From NCBI GenBank assembly GCA_959599095.1, contig CAUGGC010000022.1:1-36095 (forward strand): a DNA stretch of 36,095 nucleotides, given 5' to 3'. Below, one piece after another: positions 30,370-36,095 of the stretch. This DNA is from an uncultured Collinsella sp. (lineage in GTDB: Bacteria; Actinomycetota; Coriobacteriia; Coriobacteriales; Coriobacteriaceae). Each line of letters opens with the position of its first letter. Within the stretch, counting starts at the first letter, position 1. Under the pieces are notes generated by a model. That model was not told the DNA's origin and did not search any database. It worked only from the letters and a program-made list of their open reading frames with translations. The position numbers were made by a program, and so were the translations under genes.

Positions 30370-32574
30370 CTAGCCGACCGTATCGTCAGGCGTGGGCGAG
30401 GGGTCGGGAGTAGGCGTAGGCGTAGGCGTAGGCGTAGGCGTGCCGCCATCGCCGCCGGTCGAACCACCAGTTGAGCCGCCCGTCGAGCCACCGGTCGTAC
30501 CGGTGCCGCCGGTGGTGTCGCCACCCGTGGTCTCGGTGGTCGTGGTCGTCGTGGTAGTCGTTGTGGTAGTTTCCTCTTCGTCCTCGTTCTCGTCCTTGTC
30601 GTCGTTCTCCGTCTTCTTGGCGTTGTTGGTGCCGTAGAACTTCCAGACGCTGTTGTTCTTGTAGGTGGGCGCCGTTCCGGTCGCAAACTCCTCGCGCTCG
30701 GTACCGGTCAGAACGGTGTTCATAAACCGCTTAAAGACAGGCAGGTTGGTGCTGTCGCCCAGCAGGTCCGTGCCGTATTTTTGGATGGGGATCTCACCTG
30801 CGGAATAGCCGGTCCACAGGGCGCACGCCAGCTGCGGGGTATAGCCGCAGAACCACAGGTTGGTGGTGTTGTCGGTGGTGCCCGTTTTGCCGGCATAGGG
30901 CTGGTTGACGCTCAAGGCGCCGGCAGCACCCGTACCGCTGCCCTGCATGACGCCGGACAGAACATCGGTGACCGCGGCGGCCTCGCCCTCGGTAAGCACC
31001 TGTGAGGGATTGTCCGTGTGCTGGTACAGCACCGAACCGGTACGAGAGTCAATCTCGGTGATGGCGATCGGCTGGCGATAGTAGCCGCCGTTGGCAAACG
31101 TCGCGTAGGCGGCGGCCATCTCGAGCGGCGAGATGGAGCCGGTGCCGAGCGTCATGACGGGAACGTCCTCGATATTGTCCTTAGATGGATCGATGCCGAG
31201 CTTTTTGACGAGGGACATGATCTTGTTATTGCCGATAGCCTCTGCAACCTGGATATAGCCGGTGTTGGAGGAGTATGCCGTCGCCTGCTTGAGCGTGATG
31301 GTGCCGTAGCTCTGGTTGGCATAGTTTTGCACCTTGGTCGTGGTGCCCTTGGCTGTAAGAGGCGAGTTGCAATTGAGGGTGACGTTGGGGTTCATGCCGT
31401 TTTGGATGGCAGTGGCCAGCGTAAAGGCCTTAAACGTGGAGCCTACGGGACGCTTGGCCGTGGCGTGGTTCACGTGGTTCTCGTCGGCGTTATAGTCGTA
31501 GCCGCCCACCATGCACTTGATGTAGCCGGTCTTGGGGTCGACGACGACCATGCCCATGTCCAGGCCGTCGAGCGAAAGCGTGTCGAGCTGGGCGCGCACG
31601 GCCTCCTCGGCAGTCTGCTGCATGGTCGGGTCGATGGTGGTTTTGACGGTTAGGCCGCCCTTAAACAGCACGTCGGTGGAGAACTCCTGCTCCAGCAGCT
31701 GCTTAACATAGGCGACAAAGTAGGGCTGCGAATACACGTCGACGCCACTGCCCGAAATCTCGGTTACGTTGAGGGTGATGGGCTCTGCCTGCGCGGCGTC
31801 GTGCTCCTTCTGGGTGATGTGGCCCAGGCGCAGCATGTTATCGAGAACCTTGTTGCGGCGAGACAGTGCCAGATCGGGATTGACCGTGGGGTCGTACTGC
31901 GAAGGCGAGTTGGGAAGGCCGATGAGCAGCGCGGCCTCGCTCAGGGTGAGGTCGGCGGCGCTCTTGGACAGATAGGTTTCGGCTGCGGCCTCGATGCCGT
32001 AGGCACCGTGGCCGTAATAGATGGTGTTGAGGTACATCATGAGGATCTCGTCCTTGGAGTACATTTCCTCCATCTTGATGGCGATGTAGGCCTCGCGGAC
32101 CTTACGCTCGATGGTCGAGTCGAACTGCTCCTCTTGCAGGATGGTGTTACGCACCAGCTGTTGGGTGATGGTCGAGGCGCCCTCGTGGCCACCGGAAAGG
32201 GTCGCCACCGCTGCGCGAGCAATGCCCCACAGGTCGATGCCGCCATGCTCGTAGAAGCGCTCGTCCTCGACGTCGACGGTGCCCTGCAGCACGTACGGGG
32301 AAACCTGGTCCTTGGTGATGGACTTGCGGTTTTGCGTGTAGAAGCTCGCGATCTTGTTGCCGTTGCAATCGACGATCTCGGTGGGTTCACTCACCAGATA
32401 GGCGTTGGCGTCGGTATAGTCGGGCAGATCGGACAGCCAACGATTGACGTTGCCGATCATGCCAATCCCAAACGCTACGCCCGCGATGAGCAAAAGGCCC
32501 AAGAACGAGAGCAGGATCATGGGCAGGGCATGCGTCTTGGAACGACTGCGCCCCTGTCGTTGGCGAGGACCCAT
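30370..32574 (-). CDS. Class A penicillin-binding protein (bifunctional transglycosylase/transpeptidase)
   Basis: It builds peptidoglycan at the outer face of the membrane. A basic N-terminus and one membrane anchor (about 17-40) are followed by the GT51 glycosyltransferase domain, with EDERFYEHGG (103-112) and GASTITQQLVRN (132-143). The transpeptidase domain has STFK (379-382, active Ser379), SSN (435-437) and KTGT (563-566). The C-terminal 75 residues form a low-complexity tail: acidic, then a dozen Thr, then Gly/Thr/Ser, then Thr-Pro repeats. The Thr-Pro part is encoded by five perfect copies of a hexamer (30411-30440). It has 734 residues. GGAGG lies 7 nt before the ATG. The tail may reach into the wall; this is inference. 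Confidence 0.96.
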   Translation of the reverse strand: MGPRQRQGRSRSKTHALPMILLSFLGLLLIAGVAFGIGMIGNVNRWLSDLPDYTDANAYLVSEPTEIVDCNGNKIASFYTQNRKSITKDQVSPYVLQGTVDVEDERFYEHGGIDLWGIARAAVATLSGGHEGASTITQQLVRNTILQEEQFDSTIERKVREAYIAIKMEEMYSKDEILMMYLNTIYYGHGAYGIEAAAETYLSKSAADLTLSEAALLIGLPNSPSQYDPTVNPDLALSRRNKVLDNMLRLGHITQKEHDAAQAEPITLNVTEISGSGVDVYSQPYFVAYVKQLLEQEFSTDVLFKGGLTVKTTIDPTMQQTAEEAVRAQLDTLSLDGLDMGMVVVDPKTGYIKCMVGGYDYNADENHVNHATAKRPVGSTFKAFTLATAIQNGMNPNVTLNCNSPLTAKGTTTKVQNYANQSYGTITLKQATAYSSNTGYIQVAEAIGNNKIMSLVKKLGIDPSKDNIEDVPVMTLGTGSISPLEMAAAYATFANGGYYRQPIAITEIDSRTGSVLYQHTDNPSQVLTEGEAAAVTDVLSGVMQGSGTGAAGALSVNQPYAGKTGTTDNTTNLWFCGYTPQLACALWTGYSAGEIPIQKYGTDLLGDSTNLPVFKRFMNTVLTGTEREEFATGTAPTYKNNSVWKFYGTNNAKKTENDDKDENEDEEETTTTTTTTTTTTETTGGDTTGGTGTTGGSTGGSTGGSTGGDGGTPTPTPTPTPTPDPSPTPDDTVG
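30411..30440. repeat. Hexanucleotide tandem repeat in the PBP gene
   Basis: Five perfect copies of TAGGCG (plus strand) encode the Thr-Pro repeats near the PBP C-terminus. The unit is two codons, so slippage would change tail length without a frameshift. Confidence 0.9.
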
Positions 32575-32739
32575 ATATTGACCTCCAGGTATGTCGTGCC
32601 GGGCGGCGGGTGCGCCGCTGGGGCAGGATGGACATAAGTTATTACACGATAAACCAAACGAGGCGCGCGAGGCCTCGTGTATGCTGGATGACGGTATTTT
32701 TCAGAGTGAATGCATACCTTGTTGGTAAGGAGTTTGCCG

Positions 32740-34710
32740 ATGGCGATTCGGGCGACGGGGCCGAGTGGAAAATGCGATAACGAGCCGGGGGCTGCCGAGG
32801 CGGCGCTGCCCGAGCTGCTGGCGCCTGCCGGCGGACTCGATCAGATGCTCGCGGCGATTGCAGCGGGTGCCGATGCCATCTATGCGGGCCTGGGCGGGTT
32901 CAACGCCCGCGTGAGCGCACACGGCTTTACCGACGACGAGTTCGCCCGCGGCTGTGCCGTGGCGCGTGCGTATGGTGTGCGCGTGTATGCGACGCTTAAC
33001 GTATTTGTGTTCGACGACGAGTTGGCCGACGCGGTGGCACTGGGGGCACACGCGCAAGAGTTGGGTGCCGACGCCCTGATTGTTGCCGACGCCGGATTGG
33101 TATGCGCGTTGCGCGCGGCGATTCCCGGGGTCGAGATTCACCTGTCCACGCAGGCGGGCGTTCATAGCGAAGGCGCCGTGCGCCTGGCTGCCGATGAGCT
33201 CGGGGTCGAGCGCGTGACGACCGCCCGCGAGCTGGCAGTCGACGAGATTGCCGCCTTGTGTGCTACCGGCGTGCCTATCGAGGTGTTCTGCCACGGTGCG
33301 ATTTGCATTGGATATTCGGGCGCCTGTGAGTTTTCGGCCCTGCGGCGTGGACGATCGGCGATGCGCGGCGACTGTACGCAACCGTGTCGCTTGGCGTACG
33401 ACCTGGTGGACGAGGCGGGGGAGAGCGTCGTTTCCGTGGAGGGCGATCGTCTGCTGTGCCCGCGCGATTATCTGGGCATTGCGCACCTGCCCGAGCTTGT
33501 TGGGGCCGGGGTGGCGTCGCTCAAGATCGAGGGGCGCATGAAAAACCCCGACTACGTGTTCAACGTGGTGCGGGTGTGGCGTCGTGCACTCGATATGCTG
33601 CGCGATGGCGCGTGGGATGCCGCTGCCGTGTCGGCGCTCGAGCGCGAGCTGGGCAGGTCGTTCAACCGCGGGTTTACCGATGCGTATCTGCGGGGGCGAT
33701 CGGGTGCTGAGCTCATGAGCTTTGAGCGTGCGATTAACCAGGGCGTGCGCGTGGGCCACTTGGTGACGGTGGGTCACGAAGAGGTGACCGTCGAACTCGA
33801 TGCCGCCGTGGCCGCGGGCGACACGCTCGAGATCCGGTTCTATCCGGGTGCCGATGCACGCCCCGATGTGCCCAAGCGCTGGTCCCAGGTGCCCTGTCCG
33901 GTGGATGCTGCGGCGGGGGAGCGCGTTGTCGTGCACTGCAAGCGCAAGGTGGATGCGGGATGCGAGGTGTACCTGATTCGTAGCGCCGGCGTGTTGGAGC
34001 AGACGGCGACGGCGCTGGGGCACATGCGGGTCGAGGCGGACGCGGTCGTACCCGTTGCACGAGCCGTTGACATACTGCCCTTTGAGGCCGCCATGACTGT
34101 TGGCGACGTGCCCGAGGCGGCGTTGACGGAGCCGACGGAAAAGGGGGCTTCCGATCGCATGGTCTTTGCCTGGCGGCTGATGGATGCCGACCCGCGCGGA
34201 GAACTCGATTTGTCCGACGTCGTTGTGGTGCTTGACGAGGTCTGTCGTGCAGCCGATGCCTCGCGTACCCGCTCGCTTATGCGGCGTGCCGGGCGCGTCG
34301 TCTGTCGTAATCTGGGACAGGTGGCGATGGCGCGTGAGCTGGGCGTGGCGTTTGACGTTGCGGCACCGGTGTTTTGCGCAAACCGGGTTACGCTTGCCTG
34401 GCTACGCGGGCTCGGCGCGGGCTGTGTGTATGTGCCTGCCGAGCTTGTCGCCCACGACGCGGAGCGTGTTGCCGAGCTTTCCGCTTGCCCCGGTGTCTTG
34501 GGGCCTGTCGATGCCGGCCGTCCCGAGCTCATGGTGTGCGAGCACTGCTTGCTGACTGCCGAGGGCACCTGCGCCACGGATGCGACGGGGCAGGTCCGTT
34601 GCCGTGACTGCTCGCGCCGTCAGCAGGGGCGCTTTTTGGTCGAACGTGACGGTACGCGTTTGCCGGTCGTTATCGACGCGTGCGGCAGGACGAGGATTTT
34701 CCTGTCGTAG
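32740..34710 (+). CDS. U32 family protein (peptidase/RNA hydroxylase-type)
   Basis: U32 proteins are called peptidases, but known bacterial members (RlhA, TrhP, UbiU/UbiV) take part in hydroxylation of rRNA, tRNA or quinones and bind an iron-sulfur cluster. Here the TIM-barrel start PELLAPAGGLDQMLAAIAAG and NARVSAHGFTDDEFA are clear. The signature EVFCHGAICIGYSGACEFSA with GDCTQPCRLAY places Cys184, 189, 196, 212 and 216, the likely cluster ligands. The C-terminus has a second Cys set (CEHC, then CRDC) that may bind zinc. It has 656 residues. AAGGAG stands 8 nt before the ATG at 32740; a frame open to 32710 lacks such a site. RlhA-like RNA hydroxylation is a reasonable guess. Confidence 0.88.
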   Translation: MAIRATGPSGKCDNEPGAAEAALPELLAPAGGLDQMLAAIAAGADAIYAGLGGFNARVSAHGFTDDEFARGCAVARAYGVRVYATLNVFVFDDELADAVALGAHAQELGADALIVADAGLVCALRAAIPGVEIHLSTQAGVHSEGAVRLAADELGVERVTTARELAVDEIAALCATGVPIEVFCHGAICIGYSGACEFSALRRGRSAMRGDCTQPCRLAYDLVDEAGESVVSVEGDRLLCPRDYLGIAHLPELVGAGVASLKIEGRMKNPDYVFNVVRVWRRALDMLRDGAWDAAAVSALERELGRSFNRGFTDAYLRGRSGAELMSFERAINQGVRVGHLVTVGHEEVTVELDAAVAAGDTLEIRFYPGADARPDVPKRWSQVPCPVDAAAGERVVVHCKRKVDAGCEVYLIRSAGVLEQTATALGHMRVEADAVVPVARAVDILPFEAAMTVGDVPEAALTEPTEKGASDRMVFAWRLMDADPRGELDLSDVVVVLDEVCRAADASRTRSLMRRAGRVVCRNLGQVAMARELGVAFDVAAPVFCANRVTLAWLRGLGAGCVYVPAELVAHDAERVAELSACPGVLGPVDAGRPELMVCEHCLLTAEGTCATDATGQVRCRDCSRRQQGRFLVERDGTRLPVVIDACGRTRIFLS

Positions 34711-34807
34711 GTGTTCGGCCGCGCCGTTTTGGTTATTATGAGTGGGTTTATGAACTTCGAGCACCGCCGTATCCGGTGAGGGTGCTATAGCAAAAGGAGG
34801 ATACCCA

Positions 34808-36019
34808 ATGCTGTCTGTCGACGAGCAAATGCGTATCATCACCTCGGGCGCAGCGCAGATCGTCCCCGAGGCCGACCTTCGCAAGAAGCTTGAGAAGGGC
34901 GAGCCCCTCAACATCAAGCTCGGCGTCGATCCTACCAGCCCCGACCTGCACCTGGGCCATGCCGTGCCCCTGCGCAAGATGCGTCAGTTCCAGGACCTGG
35001 GCCACAACGTCACCCTCATCATCGGTAACGGTACCGCACTGATCGGCGACCCCTCGGGCAAGAACTCCACCCGCCCGCAGCTTTCGCAGGAGCAGATCGA
35101 GGCCAACGCCGAGACCTATGTCAGCCAGGCCATGAAGATCCTGGATCCCGAGAAGACCACCATCGTGCACAATGGCGACTGGATCCTGTCGATGGATCTG
35201 GCCGGACTGCTGCAGGTGTGCTCCAAGTTCACCGTCGCCCGCATCCTCGAGCGCGATGACTTTACCAAGCGCTACCAGTCCCAGACGCCGATCGCCCTGC
35301 ACGAGTTCCTGTACCCCGTGATGCAGGCCTTCGACTCCGTTCAGATCAAGGCCGACGTGGAGATGGGCGGCACCGACCAGCTTTTCAACCTGCTCGCTGG
35401 CCGCGAGCTCATGGAGAAGATGGGCATGGAGCCGCAGATCGCGCTCACCATGCCGCTGCTCGAGGGCACCGATGGCGTGCGCAAGATGTCCAAGTCCTAC
35501 GGCAACTACATCGGCCTGACCGATGCTCCCAAGGATATGTTCGGCAAGACCATGTCCATCCCCGACGAGATGATCGGCAAGTACTATCGTCTGGCCAGCT
35601 CGCTCACCCCGGCCGAGGTCGACAAGATCGACGCCGCCCTGGCCGATGGTTCCGCCGACCCCTACGAGCTCAAGCGCGCTCTGGGCCGCGACCTGTGCGA
35701 TACCTACCACGGCGCCGGCGCCGGTGACGAGGCCCAGGCCGAGTTCGACCGTGTGTTCAAGGAAGGCCAGCTTGCCGACTTCCCCGAGAAGCACGTCGAG
35801 CTGACCGTTAACGACGAGGGCCAGATCTACCTCGCAGGCCTGCTTAAGGACCTGGGCCTTTCAGCGAGCGCCGGCCAGGCCCGTCGCGACATCGACGGCG
35901 GCGGCGTCAAGATCAACGGCGAGGCCGTGGCTCCCAAGAGCTATAACATCGACCCCAGTGCCCTCAAGCTGGGCGACACCCTTTCCGTGGGCAAGCGCAA
36001 GGGCTTCAAGCTTATTTAG
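34808..36019 (+). CDS. tyrS: Tyrosyl-tRNA synthetase
   Basis: This class I synthetase charges tRNA-Tyr. It has 403 residues with HLGH (48-51, the HIGH motif), GGTDQLFNLLAGRE (187-200) and KMSKS (226-230). A C-terminal S4-like RNA-binding domain (about 335-403, SAGQARRDIDGGGVKING) follows. The motif around 187-200 is more like the TyrZ branch than the TyrS of E. coli. AAAAGGAGG lies before the ATG. The 97-nt upstream gap has a small hairpin but is too short for a T-box leader. Confidence 0.96.
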   Translation: MLSVDEQMRIITSGAAQIVPEADLRKKLEKGEPLNIKLGVDPTSPDLHLGHAVPLRKMRQFQDLGHNVTLIIGNGTALIGDPSGKNSTRPQLSQEQIEANAETYVSQAMKILDPEKTTIVHNGDWILSMDLAGLLQVCSKFTVARILERDDFTKRYQSQTPIALHEFLYPVMQAFDSVQIKADVEMGGTDQLFNLLAGRELMEKMGMEPQIALTMPLLEGTDGVRKMSKSYGNYIGLTDAPKDMFGKTMSIPDEMIGKYYRLASSLTPAEVDKIDAALADGSADPYELKRALGRDLCDTYHGAGAGDEAQAEFDRVFKEGQLADFPEKHVELTVNDEGQIYLAGLLKDLGLSASAGQARRDIDGGGVKINGEAVAPKSYNIDPSALKLGDTLSVGKRKGFKLI

Positions 36020-36046
36020 TTACGCGGTTTTACCAAACCGCGTAAC
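36019..36046 (+). terminator. Hairpin after tyrS
   Basis: GTTACGCGGTTT (36019-36030) and AAACCGCGTAAC (36035-36046) are perfect 12-bp arms around TACC. The stem begins in the stop codon; no T-run follows, so its strength is uncertain. Confidence 0.7.
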
Positions 36047-36095
36047 CGGTCGACGCTGCAAACCCGCCAGAGCGGCAATCTGCCTTTCAACTTCG

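Noticed and set aside
34711..34807. Possible T-box leader before tyrS
   Set aside because: The gap is only 97 nt, there is no T-box consensus, and the hairpin is not followed by a T-run.

Overview
The window looks like chromosomal DNA of a gut-type, high-GC anaerobic actinobacterium, most likely a Coriobacteriia member close to Collinsella. This is an inference from codon use, from the style of the ribosomal proteins and from the presence of an anaerobic purine gene set. I could run no database comparison. It holds 40 protein genes that I can support, no rRNA or tRNA, no CRISPR array and no recognisable insertion sequence.

Region 1 (1-4605, minus strand) is an accessory island. It is a tightly packed operon reading ribbon-helix-helix protein, GIY-YIG/DUF4357 protein, HsdM and HsdS. 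The HsdS gene runs off the left edge and no HsdR is inside the window. The genes touch or overlap (stop/start spacings of -3 to about +2 nt), so the small regulator and the GIY-YIG protein are probably part of the type I restriction-modification unit. Region 2 (4657-6391, minus) holds an unrecognised 160-residue protein and a Pro/Ala-rich tail-anchored-like membrane protein, separated by two tandem hairpin terminators.

Region 3 (6513-17459) is a purine/uric-acid-type degradation cluster. A YheO-like PAS/HTH regulator is divergent from ygeX, ygeY, ygeW, arcC, then mocA and hyuA. Then come yqeC (opposite strand), yqeB and xdhC. The first group encodes the late carbon-nitrogen steps and an ATP-yielding carbamoyl-phosphate branch. 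MocA, YqeC, YqeB and XdhC are maturation factors of selenium-dependent molybdenum hydroxylases. The hydroxylase itself (xdhD-like) and the ygfK and ssnA partners are not in the window. The regulator-ygeX gap carries two copies of the same dyad, a good candidate operator.

Region 4 (17605-27549) is the distal part of the spc operon plus the alpha operon: rplE, rpsZ, rpsH, rplF, rplR, rpsE, rpmD, rplO, secY, adk, map, infA, rpmJ, rpsM, rpsK, rpsD, rpoA, rplQ. It starts abruptly at rplE, behind its own promoter and directly after a hairpin repeat. The genes that normally precede rplE (rplN, rplX) are absent, so the operon is split here, or the sequence is joined wrongly. The block ends in a strong terminator after rplQ.

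Region 5 (27585-36046) holds truA, a family 2-like glycosyltransferase, argR, a class A penicillin-binding protein (minus), a U32 family protein and tyrS, each with its own hairpins or terminators.

Two long hairpins with the same conserved ends and a different but self-complementary middle bracket the yqeC-yqeB-xdhC block (14683-14749 and 17477-17543). They look like members of a dispersed palindromic repeat family. With the split ribosomal operon and the repeated operator they are the most interesting signals here.
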